This document shows positions 44,864 through 53,043 of a stretch of 57,123 nt of DNA, in pieces. The translations under genes and the position numbers were made by a program. Position 1 is the stretch's first letter. Every line of letters begins with the position of its first letter. Under the pieces are notes generated by a model. That model saw only the letters and a program-made list of their open reading frames with translations. It was not told the DNA's origin and did no database searches. Source of the stretch: Lachnospiraceae bacterium. Lineage in GTDB: Bacteria; Bacillota; Clostridia; Lachnospirales; Lachnospiraceae. Location: positions 1 through 57,123 of the forward strand of contig CAJTBO010000031.1 of the NCBI GenBank assembly GCA_910573755.1. Direction: 5' to 3'.

Positions 44864-44929
44864 TTTTGCCTAAATTTTTCATTCCGTCCTGTTTTCGCCA
44901 TTTTGTCTATATCTTTTGTAAATCCTCTA

Positions 44930-44938
44930 TGCTATAAT
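44930..44938 (+). promoter_or_regulatory. Extended -10 promoter of the dnaD-dnaI-prs unit
   Basis: TGCTATAAT is a perfect extended -10; no good -35 is present at standard spacing. It lies 42 bases before the dnaD start codon. Confidence 0.6.
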
Positions 44939-44980
44939 CGTGTCAGTTTTGAAAACAGGAAATCAGGGGATGATATATAA

Positions 44981-46051
44981 ATGAACAGCTTGTCAGTTTC
45001 ACAGGACTCTCATGCAGGCATGACCATGCTCTCAAATCGTTTTATCGATGAATATATGACAGATGCCAACGACGCGCAGATCAAGGTTTACCTTTATCTG
45101 CTCAGATGTGCGGGCACAGGCCTGCCCAGCGGCATTTCGGCAATCGCGGACCGTTTTAATTATACTGAGAAGGATATTCTCCGCGCGCTGCAGTACTGGG
45201 ATAAAAAACACGTTATCTCCATGCTGTATGATGATACCGGAAAACTGGTCGGCATCCGGCTCGAAAACCTTGACGCCAGAGCCGCCGATATTATTTCCAT
45301 GCCGGAAACTGCGCAGCCTTCTCCCGCTCCGATACCCGCAGCCCCCGTTACGGCGGCCGCTTCTTCCGCTGCGGAAGAACCTGTATATGACAAGAGTGTC
45401 ATTACTTTGGATCAGATAAAGGCCTTCAAACAGCAGGCGGAAACCTCCGAGCTTGTTTTCATTACCGAGCAGTATCTGGGCAAACCCCTCAGTTCCGAAA
45501 ACATCCGTTCCATTATCTTTATGACGGATATCCTGCAGTTCAGCACCGATCTGATCGATTATCTTGTGCAATACTGCGTTGACCGCGGTAAAAAGGATTT
45601 CCGTTATATCGAAAAGGTTGCCATCAACTGGGCGCAGGCGGGTGTTTCCACACCGAAAGAAGCTGCCGCCTATGCTATAAAATATGATAAAAATATCTAT
45701 ACTGTTATGAACGCGCTGGGCAGGACAAACGCTCCCACCCAGAAGGAAGCTTCCTATATCCAGAAATGGTTCCGGGAATACGGCTTTACGCCGGACATGG
45801 TCTTAGAAGCCTGTGAGCGCTGCGCCCTTGCCACGGACAAGCACCGCTTTGAGTACACCGACGGCATCCTGCAAAGCTGGAAGGAAAACGGCGTACATAC
45901 CATACAGGATATCCAGGACGCGGATGCGGCTTTCCAGAAAAAGAAAACCTCCCGCGGCGTCCGCAGCGCCTCTTCCTCAAACCCGTTCCACCAGTTCAGA
46001 CAGAACCAGTACGACTATGACGAACTGCTGCAAAAAGTAAAGATCAACTGA
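44981..46051 (+). CDS. DnaD-like replication initiation protein
   Basis: This 356-residue protein starts with an N-terminal winged-helix region (residues 15-105). An Ala/Pro-rich linker and two tandem DnaD/DnaB-type C-terminal domains follow. Each repeat ends in the YxxxIxxxW-type motif: YIEKVAINWAQAGV at about 210 and YTDGILQSWKENGV at about 300. The family helps load the replicative helicase and remodels DNA at origins. The gene is followed 13 bases later by a dnaI-like loader. The initiation codon ATG is 34 bases after a GGGGATGAT ribosome-binding region. Two repeats instead of one is a known variant. Confidence 0.88.
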   Translation: MNSLSVSQDSHAGMTMLSNRFIDEYMTDANDAQIKVYLYLLRCAGTGLPSGISAIADRFNYTEKDILRALQYWDKKHVISMLYDDTGKLVGIRLENLDARAADIISMPETAQPSPAPIPAAPVTAAASSAAEEPVYDKSVITLDQIKAFKQQAETSELVFITEQYLGKPLSSENIRSIIFMTDILQFSTDLIDYLVQYCVDRGKKDFRYIEKVAINWAQAGVSTPKEAAAYAIKYDKNIYTVMNALGRTNAPTQKEASYIQKWFREYGFTPDMVLEACERCALATDKHRFEYTDGILQSWKENGVHTIQDIQDADAAFQKKKTSRGVRSASSSNPFHQFRQNQYDYDELLQKVKIN

Positions 46052-46064
46052 CAGGAGAAAGAAT

Positions 46065-47018
46065 TTGGCTTTAACAAACACGCAATATGAATCCATCATC
46101 CGTGAATATGAGGAAAAACAGTTGAGGAGCCGCCATCTTCTGGAGAAGCGCCTTGCCCATATCCGGAACACATACCCTGAATATGCCGCTCTGGAAGATC
46201 TTTCCGCCTCTTTGGCTTCCTCTTTTACAAAACGCCTGATCGACGGGGAGGAAGGCGCAAGGGCGGAACTATCCGCTTCCCTGCAGTCTCTGAGCCGGAA
46301 AAAGGAGGAGTTTCTCTCGGAAAAGGGCTTTCCCCCCCATTATCTGGAACCGGTTTACGAATGCAGCGACTGCAAAGATACCGGTTATATCGACCAGAGA
46401 AAATGCCATTGCTTTGAAAACAGGATCACACAGCTGCTCTATCACCAGAGTAATCTCTCCGGCAGCCTTGAGCAGGAGAACTTTCATACGCTGTCCTATG
46501 AATATTTTTCAGGTCCGGCGCTTCAGGACTACAAAAAAGCTGTGGATATCAGCAAAGGCTTTGTTTCTTCCTTCGATGAAAATTATCGCAATCTTCTATT
46601 TATGGGCACCGTCGGCACAGGAAAGACTTTTCTCTCCAACTGTATCGCCAAAGCCCTGATCGATACCTCCCATTCTGTCATCTATTTCAGCGCGGCTGAG
46701 CTGTTCGATACCTTTGCGAAATACGTTTTCGGCAAAGATAAAGATGCCCTTGACCATTTTTATAAAGACCTGTATCATTGTGATCTGGTGATTGTGGACG
46801 ATCTGGGCACCGAACTTGGAAGTTCTTTTGTCACTTCCAGCTTCTTCTCTTTCCTGAACGAACGGCAGCTAATGAAAAAATCCACACTGATCACCACCAA
46901 TCTGGACCTGAAAGGATTACAGGATAAATACAGCGACAGGATCTGTTCCAGAATCATCGGCAACTTTGAGATCTGCGTGCTGACCGGTCCCGATATCAGA
47001 ATCCTCAAAAAAACATGA
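46065..47018 (+). CDS. DnaI/DnaC-like helicase loader ATPase
   Basis: This 317-residue protein has an N-terminal helical region and a zinc-site segment ECSDCKDTGYIDQRKCHC (about residues 103-120). The AAA+ domain has Walker A GTVGTGKTFLSN and Walker B DLVIVDDLGTE, with sensor-like STLITTNLD. This fits the DnaI-type loader that delivers helicase to the origin. The start is TTG at 46065 after ACAGGAG. It is 13 bases from the dnaD stop and 39 before prs, so one operon is likely. No separate DnaB-like initiator is in the window. Confidence 0.9.
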   Translation: MALTNTQYESIIREYEEKQLRSRHLLEKRLAHIRNTYPEYAALEDLSASLASSFTKRLIDGEEGARAELSASLQSLSRKKEEFLSEKGFPPHYLEPVYECSDCKDTGYIDQRKCHCFENRITQLLYHQSNLSGSLEQENFHTLSYEYFSGPALQDYKKAVDISKGFVSSFDENYRNLLFMGTVGTGKTFLSNCIAKALIDTSHSVIYFSAAELFDTFAKYVFGKDKDALDHFYKDLYHCDLVIVDDLGTELGSSFVTSSFFSFLNERQLMKKSTLITTNLDLKGLQDKYSDRICSRIIGNFEICVLTGPDIRILKKT

Positions 47019-47057
47019 GCAACCGATACTTTATTTTCCCAAAAGAAAGGACTTCTT

Positions 47058-48242
47058 ATGACAAAAAAAGAAGAAAAACGCAATCTGGAAACCATTCCCG
47101 TCGGCTCCCTCGGCGTCATTGCCCTGAAAGGCTGTAAAACACTGGGGGAAAAGGTAGACTACTACCTTGTAAAATGGCGTGCAGAGAGAGAAAGCGAGCA
47201 CAAGGACTCTCTCGCTTTTGCCGGTTATCAACGCGAAACATATCTGCTGAATGTCAACCTTCCCCGTTTTGGTTCCGGCGAGGCAAAGGGTATCATTCAG
47301 GAGTCTGTGCGCGGGGACGACCTCTATATCATGGTGGATGTCTGCAATTACAGCATGACCTATTCTCTCTGCGGCCATGAAAACCATATGTCCCCGGATG
47401 ACCACTATCAGAACCTGAAGCGGATCATCTCGGCGGTAGGCGGTAAAGCCAGACGAATCACCGTGATCATGCCTTTCTTATATGAAAGCAGACAGCACAA
47501 GCGTACCTCACGGGAATCCTTGGACTGCGCCATCGCCCTGCAGGAACTTGTCAGCATGGGCGTTGACAACATCATCACCTTTGACGCCCATGATGCCAGA
47601 GTACAAAATGCCATCCCGCTGCACGGCTTTGAGACAGTACAGCCCGCCTATCAGTTTATCAAGGGACTTCTGCGCAATGTAAAAGGACTGATCCCCGATA
47701 CGGATCACATGATGATCATCAGCCCCGACGAGGGCGGCATGTCCAGAGCCATTTATATCGCCAACGTACTCGGGCTCGACATCGGTATGTTTTACAAACG
47801 CCGGGATTACACCCGCGTTGTCAACGGCAGAAATCCCATTGTCGCCCATGAGTTTTTAGGCTCAAGTGTGGAGGGAAAGGATATGATCATTATTGACGAT
47901 ATGATCTCTTCCGGCGAATCCGCCATTGAAGTTGCAAGAGCGCTGAAAGCCAGAAAAGCAAACCGCATTTTTATCTGCGCTACCTTCGGCCTTTTCACCG
48001 GCGGACTCGAGCGTTTCGACGAGGCATATAAAGAAGGCATTATCAGCAAGGTGCTGACCACTAACCTGATCTACCAGACGCCGGAACTTCTTTCCAGAGA
48101 ATGGTATATCAACTGTGATATGAGCAAATACATCGCTTATTTGATCGATACTCTGAATCACGACTCTTCCATCAGCGATCTGCTCAATCCCAACGAAAAG
48201 ATCCAGAATGTCGTCGCAAAGTATAAAGAGGGAAAATTATAA
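47058..48242 (+). CDS. prs: Ribose-phosphate pyrophosphokinase, long divergent type
   Basis: This 394-residue protein has the PRPP loop DMIIIDDMISSGESAIEVA, the ATP-side region MPFLYESRQHKRTSRESLDC and FDAHDARVQNAIPL. These identify PRPP synthetase, which makes PRPP from ribose-5-phosphate and ATP. Canonical enzymes have about 315 residues; the extra length is at the N-terminus and in the C-terminal tail. Its last part (SREWYINCDMSKYIAYLIDTLN) is typical of the clostridial long form. AAGAAAGGA precedes the ATG. PRPP feeds Upp and PncB, encoded elsewhere in the window. Confidence 0.92.
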   Translation: MTKKEEKRNLETIPVGSLGVIALKGCKTLGEKVDYYLVKWRAERESEHKDSLAFAGYQRETYLLNVNLPRFGSGEAKGIIQESVRGDDLYIMVDVCNYSMTYSLCGHENHMSPDDHYQNLKRIISAVGGKARRITVIMPFLYESRQHKRTSRESLDCAIALQELVSMGVDNIITFDAHDARVQNAIPLHGFETVQPAYQFIKGLLRNVKGLIPDTDHMMIISPDEGGMSRAIYIANVLGLDIGMFYKRRDYTRVVNGRNPIVAHEFLGSSVEGKDMIIIDDMISSGESAIEVARALKARKANRIFICATFGLFTGGLERFDEAYKEGIISKVLTTNLIYQTPELLSREWYINCDMSKYIAYLIDTLNHDSSISDLLNPNEKIQNVVAKYKEGKL

Positions 48243-48278
48243 AAATGATAAAAATATAAAATGAAACCATTTTGGTAC

Positions 48279-48306
48279 TTGCAAAATTCCACAGGTATGA
48301 TAGAAT
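48279..48306 (+). promoter_or_regulatory. Promoter of tRNA-Gly
   Basis: TTGCAA and TAGAAT are 16 bases apart; the tRNA begins 27 bases after the -10. Confidence 0.5.
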
Positions 48307-48332
48307 AGGGTGTGTAGCAAAGCACCCTGCTT

Positions 48333-48403
48333 GCAGGCGTAGTTCATCGGTAGAATACAAGCTTCCCAAGCTTGGGAGGGGGGTTCGATTCCCCTCGCCT
48401 GCT
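48333..48403 (+). tRNA. tRNA-Gly (anticodon CCC)
   Basis: A 71-base cloverleaf without encoded CCA. The acceptor stem is GCAGGCG/CGCCTGC with discriminator T. The D-arm (GTTC...GAAT) is short, the anticodon stem is CAAGC/GCTTG with loop TTCCCAA, and the T-arm is GGGGG-TTCGATT-CCCC. The CCC anticodon reads GGG glycine codons. Confidence 0.95.
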
Positions 48404-48406
48404 TTT

Positions 48407-48453
48407 AAAGTCCTGAAAATTTCCCGTAAATACGCGGTTTTCAGGGCTTTTTT
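48407..48453 (+). terminator. Terminator after tRNA-Gly
   Basis: AAAGTCCTGAAAA pairs with TTTTCAGGGCTTT (one G-T pair) around an 18-base loop, then T residues follow. It starts four bases after the tRNA. Confidence 0.8.
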
Positions 48454-48469
48454 AATTTCCAAAAAGGCT

Positions 48470-48494
48470 AAGGTAATCAAAAAGGTAATCAAAA
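48470..48494 (+). repeat. Two tandem 12-base repeats after tRNA-Gly
   Basis: AAGGTAATCAAAA occurs at 48470-48482 and again at 48482-48494, sharing one A. They are near the 3' side of a tRNA gene, where integrase attachment sites commonly lie, but no integrase gene is present. Confidence 0.5.
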
Positions 48495-48501
48495 CATAGG
48501 C

Positions 48502-48529
48502 TTGACTTTTCTAATAATCGCTGTATAAT
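48502..48529 (+). promoter_or_regulatory. Promoter of queT
   Basis: TTGACT and TATAAT are 16 bases apart. The predicted start is about 40 bases before the preQ1 riboswitch. Confidence 0.7.
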
Positions 48530-48577
48530 AGGTTTTCGGAAAAGCTTGTAAGATCAGGTTTTTCCCAAATATATAAT

Positions 48578-48619
48578 GTCAGTTCGAGACCTTCCTGACA
48601 AAAAACAAAACTAAAGGAG
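48578..48619 (+). promoter_or_regulatory. preQ1-I riboswitch controlling queT
   Basis: P1 is TGTCAG (48578-48583) with CTGACA (48596-48601), enclosing a 12-base loop. The A-rich tail AAAACAAAACTAAAGGAG follows, as in preQ1-I aptamers. Loop CCTT (48591-48594) can pair with AAGG (48614-48617) to make the pseudoknot, which would hide the Shine-Dalgarno AAGGAG (48614-48619). So preQ1 binding should lower QueT translation. The downstream gene fits: QueT is a queuosine-precursor transporter. Confidence 0.85.
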
Positions 48620-48627
48620 AATGTACT

Positions 48628-49218
48628 ATGAAAACTACACAAAACTCAATTCCGGTTACCCCGGAAAACCGCCTGTTCTCTGTACGGGCGCTTGTTCAGG
48701 CTGCCATGATCGCAGCCGTCTATGTTGTACTCACGTTACTCGCTAACGCCTTCGGGCTGGCTAACTACGCCATTCAGATTCGTTTTTCCGAAGCACTCAC
48801 CATTTTACCGTTTTTTACGCCGGCTGCCGTGCCCGGTCTTTTTGTGGGCTGCATCCTCAGCAATATTCTGACCGGGTGCCTGCCGCTGGATGTCGTTTTC
48901 GGCTCCCTTGCAACACTGCTCGGGGCGCTGGGTACATATATGATCGGCAGAATGGGGCGCACTGCTGCCAGAAATACCAAAAAGGCTTTGGAGCCCGGGC
49001 AGAAATTTACGCTCGACAAGATGCTCTCCCCCCTGCCGCCTATCATCACGAATACACTGATCGTTCCCTATGTTCTTGCCTATGTATATCAGTTTGAGGG
49101 CTCTATTCCCTATTTTATGCTGACTGTCGGGATCGGGGAGGTGATCTCCTGCGGCATATTGGGCCTGATACTGCTCTTCTCTCTGGAAAAATACAAAAAT
49201 TTCCTGTTTCCGGGTTGA
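48628..49218 (+). CDS. queT: Queuosine-precursor transporter QueT
   Basis: This 196-residue integral membrane protein has about six membrane segments and the QueT signatures VRALVQAAMIAAVYVVLTLLA, IQIRFSEALTILPFFTP and GLFVGCILSNILTGCLPLDVVFGSLATLLGALG. It is proposed as the S-component of an energy-coupling-factor transporter for a queuosine precursor such as preQ1. The preQ1-I riboswitch just upstream supports this. The start follows AAGGAG at eight bases. The promoter of the next unit overlaps its stop codon. Confidence 0.93.
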   Translation: MKTTQNSIPVTPENRLFSVRALVQAAMIAAVYVVLTLLANAFGLANYAIQIRFSEALTILPFFTPAAVPGLFVGCILSNILTGCLPLDVVFGSLATLLGALGTYMIGRMGRTAARNTKKALEPGQKFTLDKMLSPLPPIITNTLIVPYVLAYVYQFEGSIPYFMLTVGIGEVISCGILGLILLFSLEKYKNFLFPG

Positions 49219-49243
49219 CAGCAGAAAACAGATGTGATATAAA
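49215..49243 (+). promoter_or_regulatory. Promoter of the antiporter unit, overlapping the queT stop
   Basis: TTGACA and TATAAA are 17 bases apart. The -35 hexamer contains the TGA stop of queT. Transcription would start about 25 bases before the yybP-ykoY aptamer. Confidence 0.75.
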
Positions 49244-49271
49244 ATTATGAAAATACAACTGAAGATACCCA

Positions 49272-49362
49272 AATGAGGGAGTAGTAGCGCGAACTGCGTG
49301 TCCTGCCAACATACGCGGCCTTTCACATATGGTCTGGCTTGACTTAAATAACGAGACTCATG
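49272..49362 (+). promoter_or_regulatory. yybP-ykoY (Mn2+) riboswitch
   Basis: P1 is ATGAG with CTCAT, and the conserved junction halves GGGAGTAG and AACGAGAC lie next to it. The centre has the CCAACATA motif of the second conserved loop, and GCGCG...CGCGG stems. These are the family's key sequences. Downstream, 49363-49412 forms a long hairpin (GTGC...GCAC ends) followed by CTGGGTTTTT, a plausible terminator or expression platform. In this family Mn2+ binding turns genes on, often membrane cation exporters. Confidence 0.85.
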
Positions 49363-49461
49363 TGCGATGATAATGCTTCATAAAATTTTGTGATGCGGAT
49401 ATTATTGCACCTGGGTTTTTCTTATTTCCAAAATTTTCTCATAACAGAAAGGATAGTCAAT

Positions 49462-50460
49462 ATGGAACTTACACTAACGATTCTACTGTTTCTCACCGGT
49501 ATTGTACTTATTGTGAAAGGCGGGGACTTCTTTGTGGATGCAGCCACCTGGATCGCCAGAGTCAGCGGTATCCCCCAGGTCATCATCGGTGCCACTATCG
49601 TCAGCCTCGCCACAACTCTGCCCGAAATGCTCGTATCGGTCATTGCCGCTATGGACGGTAAGGTGGATATGGCCGTCGGCAACGCTGTCGGCAGCGTCAC
49701 CGCAAACATCGGTCTGATCATGGCAATCTCTCTGATCTTTATGCCCGGCGCCATCAAGCGGAAAGACTATGTTCCCAAATCCATTTTAATGTTCTGCTCC
49801 TCGCTGGTGATCGTAGCCTCCGGCAGAATCGGCAATATTGATCTGTTTCTTTCTGTCGTTTTGCTGATACTCTTCATTCTCTTTCTGGGTGAAAATATCC
49901 GTTCGACACAGAATTCCATGAACAGGAAAACGCCTGCCGCATTCCATGCCGCGGAAAATACCGCTGCCATCCCTCTTAACAGCGCATCCTCAGACACCGA
50001 AAGATCCGTCGTCGTGATCAATATCATAAAATTTATCGCCGGTGCTGCCGGCATTGTAGCCGGCGCCAACCTGCTTGTCAACAACGGCAGTGAACTGGCA
50101 AGATACATCGGCATCTCCGAAAGAATCATCGGCGTTACGCTGGTAGCTGTCGGTACTTCTCTGCCGGAACTTGTGACTACGATAACCGCTATCGTCAAAA
50201 AACAATCCTCTTTATCCATCGGTAATATTCTGGGTGCCAACATCATCGATCTCACGCTGATCTTACCCGTCAGCATGATCTGTGCCCAAAAGCCGCTTCC
50301 CATAGCAGCTTCTTCGGCGCTTCTGGATTTCCCCGCCTGCCTTTTAGTCGGCAGCATCGCTATCTTTCCGATGATAATCTCTTCTAAGTTTAAACGCTGG
50401 CAGGGCTTCGCACTTCTTGCGGTTTATGCGATCTATCTTGTACTGACCTGTACGGCATGA
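49462..50460 (+). CDS. Calcium/sodium antiporter family (CaCA) protein
   Basis: This 332-residue protein is built of two inverted repeats of five membrane segments. Each carries the family alpha-motif, GATIVSLATTLPEMLVSV and AVGNAVGSVTANIG in the first half, and GVTLVAVGTSLPELVTTI with SIGNILGANIIDLTL in the second. Conserved Glu residues in TxPE coordinate the cation. A hydrophilic linker is in the middle. It is a YrbG-like antiporter. Because it follows a Mn2+ riboswitch, Mn2+ export is also possible. ATG at 49462 follows AAAGGATAG; an earlier ATG at 49390 is inside the terminator region. Confidence 0.93.
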   Translation: MELTLTILLFLTGIVLIVKGGDFFVDAATWIARVSGIPQVIIGATIVSLATTLPEMLVSVIAAMDGKVDMAVGNAVGSVTANIGLIMAISLIFMPGAIKRKDYVPKSILMFCSSLVIVASGRIGNIDLFLSVVLLILFILFLGENIRSTQNSMNRKTPAAFHAAENTAAIPLNSASSDTERSVVVINIIKFIAGAAGIVAGANLLVNNGSELARYIGISERIIGVTLVAVGTSLPELVTTITAIVKKQSSLSIGNILGANIIDLTLILPVSMICAQKPLPIAASSALLDFPACLLVGSIAIFPMIISSKFKRWQGFALLAVYAIYLVLTCTA

Positions 50461-50472
50461 TATATACAGAAC

Positions 50473-50511
50473 GAAGGCAGTTCTCCGGCTTACCGCCCGA
50501 AAACTGCCTTC
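50473..50511. terminator. Bidirectional hairpin between convergent antiporter and hydrolase genes
   Basis: GAAGGCAGTT and AACTGCCTTC form a perfect 10-bp stem with a 19-base GC-rich loop, 12 bases after the antiporter stop. It lacks a long T-run. Confidence 0.6.
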
Positions 50512-50612
50512 ACATCTTATAAAGCAGGATCTATGCCTTCTTCCGGCATCTCATAAACAAAATATATATTTTCTTCCGTCCGCATTTTCCGATTATTACA
50601 ATAACAACTGAT

Positions 50613-51743
50613 TCAATAAAATATATGCCCGCCAATGGAAATGCCCGTAAGCCCTTCGATGGGTGTCCGGAAATATACGCAGTCTCCCACATTGGACACT
50701 CCCGCCATCGCTTCATCCGCCGCCTGATAGCAGGATGGCGTGGCGAGGTCATTGCTGAGGGCAACCGCATAACGTCCGCTTCCCACCGGGGAAAACTGTG
50801 ATTTTTGATAAATTACACCCGTTATTGTATCCGGATATACAGAACTGAGCAGCCGGTTTATCACCACCGCGCCTACCGCAAGCTGTCCCGCATAGGGCTC
50901 TCCCCCCGCCTCACAGTAGATCAGGTTTGCAAGAAGATACCTGTCACTTTCCGCAAAGGTTACCTGGGAAATGTCCCTCTTTGCCGACTGCGAAGCCAGT
51001 TTGGACATGGCGATCTCCTCCGCCAGCTTTTTCTTCAGCGCCGCGATATCCGCATCCTGCTCCTTGATCTTTGCCTCGTAAGCTTCCGCCTCCGCCTGTG
51101 CATTGGAAAGTTCCCCCGCATTCTGGGCAATATCGCCGGAAGTGGAACTGATATATCCGCTGACCTTTGCCTGTTCCGCTTCCACCTGCACTTTATACTC
51201 CGCAAGTTCTTCCTGTTCCTGCTGAAGCTGCTGTTCCTTTTTGTCTATTTCATCCCTGATATCGCGGAAATCCTCCAGTTTCTGCTGGTCATACTCGGAG
51301 ATCGCGTCCACATAATCATAGTAATTCAGCATATCCGAAATAGTATCCGCCCCGAGCATCCCTTCTAACAGTGCATAATCGTTCCGCTCGTACATATACT
51401 GGATACGGCTTTTCATCGCTTCATACTGGTTATCCGCATCCGCCTGGGCTTCTTCCAGCGCCGCCTGCGTCTCCGCGATCTCCTGTTCTTTATCCGAGAT
51501 CTGCTGTTCCAGCTCTGTCAGCCTGTCGCTGACATCGGTAAGCTGGTCATTCAGGTTATTCAGCACACCCTGCAGGGTATTTAATTCGCTTTGCAGGCCC
51601 GATATATTCTCCTGTGTCTGGGACAGCTGTCCCTGCGTCTCCTCCCTCTCCTTCTGCGCCTGCTCCAGCTTTTCCTTGGTGGTGAGGGCATACGAAGTAA
51701 GAGACAGCCCGAGCGTCATGGATACCGCCAGAAAACCTGCCAT
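50613..51743 (-). CDS. Coiled-coil cell-wall hydrolase with a SleB/CwlJ domain
   Basis: This protein has at least 376 residues and starts (MAGFLAVSMTLGLSLTSYA) at the hydrophobic core of a signal peptide. A long coiled coil (about residues 25-240, heptads with Gln/Glu/Leu, PcsB/FtsX-partner-like) follows. The C-terminal hydrolase_2 domain has LLANLIYCEAGGEPYAGQLAVGAVVINRLLS and SPVGSGRYAVALSNDLATPSCYQAADEAM. The Glu in EAGGE is the candidate catalytic residue of the SleB/CwlJ lytic transglycosylase type. The ATG at 51743 has AGGA nine bases upstream. A much better GGAGG-containing site points to an ATC at 51776, which would add a basic n-region; see findings. Role in peptidoglycan turnover is inferred. 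Confidence 0.85.
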   Translation of the reverse strand: MAGFLAVSMTLGLSLTSYALTTKEKLEQAQKEREETQGQLSQTQENISGLQSELNTLQGVLNNLNDQLTDVSDRLTELEQQISDKEQEIAETQAALEEAQADADNQYEAMKSRIQYMYERNDYALLEGMLGADTISDMLNYYDYVDAISEYDQQKLEDFRDIRDEIDKKEQQLQQEQEELAEYKVQVEAEQAKVSGYISSTSGDIAQNAGELSNAQAEAEAYEAKIKEQDADIAALKKKLAEEIAMSKLASQSAKRDISQVTFAESDRYLLANLIYCEAGGEPYAGQLAVGAVVINRLLSSVYPDTITGVIYQKSQFSPVGSGRYAVALSNDLATPSCYQAADEAMAGVSNVGDCVYFRTPIEGLTGISIGGHIFY

Positions 51744-51849
51744 AAGACGTTTTCCTATCTCTCTTATCTTTCTGATATGTCTTCACCTCCCCTCCTGTAC
51801 TTTCAGCGGTCCGGTTTGTGCATTCCCGTTACCCGAACCTTTTTGGAAG

Positions 51850-52329
51850 CTACAATTCCAGTTCCACCTTCCTGCCAGTAGCCTTATACTGCCTGTATGA
51901 CACCCCCGCCGCATCAAACAGTTTTTTCGATGCGATATTTCCCGGCGTTCCCTCATACTTATCGCTTCCGTAGATCACCGTTCTGATCCCTGCCTGAATG
52001 ATCGCTTTTGCACATTCATTGCAGGGAAACAGCGATACATAGATTGTCGTCCCCTCCAGAGATCCGCCTCTGAAATTCAAAATGGCATTCAGTTCGCTGT
52101 GTGTTACATAGGCATATTTCGTAGAGAGCATGTCCCCTTCCCTCTCCCACGGGAAATCGTCATCCGAGCAGCCCATGGGCAGCCCGTTATATCCCATCGA
52201 AAGAATTTTATGGTCGCTGCTGACAATACAGCACCCCACCTGTGTTCCCGGGTCTTTGGAGCGCATGCCCGCCAGTCTGGATATCCCCATAAAGTACTCA
52301 TCCCAGCTGATATAATCTGTCCGTTTCAT
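51850..52329 (-). CDS. comEB: dCMP deaminase
   Basis: This 159-residue zinc deaminase has the zinc-binding and catalytic THSELNAIL (HxE) and PCNECAKAI (PCxxC) motifs, plus SKDPGTQVGCCIV and GYNGLPMGCSDDDFPWER, typical of dCMP deaminases. It converts dCMP to dUMP for thymidylate synthesis. The start at 52329 follows GGGGGTACAA; an earlier ATG at 52356 is less well placed. It lies 33 bases after upp, in the conserved sua5-rpiB-upp-comEB order. Confidence 0.94.
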   Translation of the reverse strand: MKRTDYISWDEYFMGISRLAGMRSKDPGTQVGCCIVSSDHKILSMGYNGLPMGCSDDDFPWEREGDMLSTKYAYVTHSELNAILNFRGGSLEGTTIYVSLFPCNECAKAIIQAGIRTVIYGSDKYEGTPGNIASKKLFDAAGVSYRQYKATGRKVELEL

Positions 52330-52362
52330 TTGTACCCCCATACAAAACATATTCAAACGATC

Positions 52363-52992
52363 CTATTTTGTTCCGAATATCCTGTCTCCCGCATCCCCGA
52401 GTCCCGGTACGATATAGGCGTTTTCATTCAGCCTCTCATCCAGCGCCCCGATATAAATATCCACATCCGGATGTTCCTTCTGCATCCTTTCCACACCTTC
52501 CGGCGCCGCTATGATACACATAAAATGTATTTTTTTACATCCTTTTTCTTTCAGCATCCTGATCGCCGCAGTTGCGGAGCCCCCGGTTGCCAGCATGGGA
52601 TCCACCACGAAGACTTCTCTCTCCCCGCAGTCCGCCGGGAGTTTGCAGTAATACTCCACCGGTTCATGGGTCTTTGGGTCTCTGTACAGGCCGATATGCC
52701 CTACCTTTGCCACAGGGATCATAGTCAGCACACCGTCCACCATGCCAAGCCCCGCTCTGAGGATCGGCACGATCGCCATCTTCTTCCCTTTCATTTCCTT
52801 TACCGTAGCCTTGCAGATCGGCGTCTCGATCTCCACATCGGTAAGCTGCAGATTTCTGGTCGCTTCATAGGTCATCAGCATCGCTATCTCGCTGATCGTT
52901 TCCCTGAAATCTCTGGTTCCTGTTTCTGTTCTGCGGATCCATCCGATCTTATGCCGGATCAGAGGGTGATCCATTACCGTTACTTTTGCCAT
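52363..52992 (-). CDS. upp: Uracil phosphoribosyltransferase
   Basis: This 209-residue protein has the PRPP motif [18 protein letters not shown], the [23 protein letters not shown] region and [16 protein letters not shown] at the C-terminus. It makes UMP from uracil and PRPP for pyrimidine salvage. Length is typical. ATG follows CAGGAGG. It neighbours rpiB and dCMP deaminase; PRPP comes from the prs product. Confidence 0.98.
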   Translation of the reverse strand: MAKVTVMDHPLIRHKIGWIRRTETGTRDFRETISEIAMLMTYEATRNLQLTDVEIETPICKATVKEMKGKKMAIVPILRAGLGMVDGVLTMIPVAKVGHIGLYRDPKTHEPVEYYCKLPADCGEREVFVVDPMLATGGSATAAIRMLKEKGCKKIHFMCIIAAPEGVERMQKEHPDVDIYIGALDERLNENAYIVPGLGDAGDRIFGTK

Positions 52993-53043
52993 TTCTTACC
53001 TCCTGTTTTAGTGCTGCCGGTCATTTATCCTTTGTTCTCCTTT

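Noticed and set aside
48184-48492. Minus-strand ORF across tRNA-Gly (GEGNRTPLPSLGS peptide)
   Set aside because: This peptide is the well-known false translation of a tRNA gene antisense strand.
48272-48499. Plus-strand ORF across tRNA-Gly and its terminator
   Set aside because: It runs through a tRNA and hairpin and has no ribosome binding site.
51556-51786. GTG-started 76-codon frame (MKTYQKDK) under the hydrolase gene
   Set aside because: It has a good ribosome binding site but soon gives a shadow sequence of the coiled coil. More likely the site serves the hydrolase frame.
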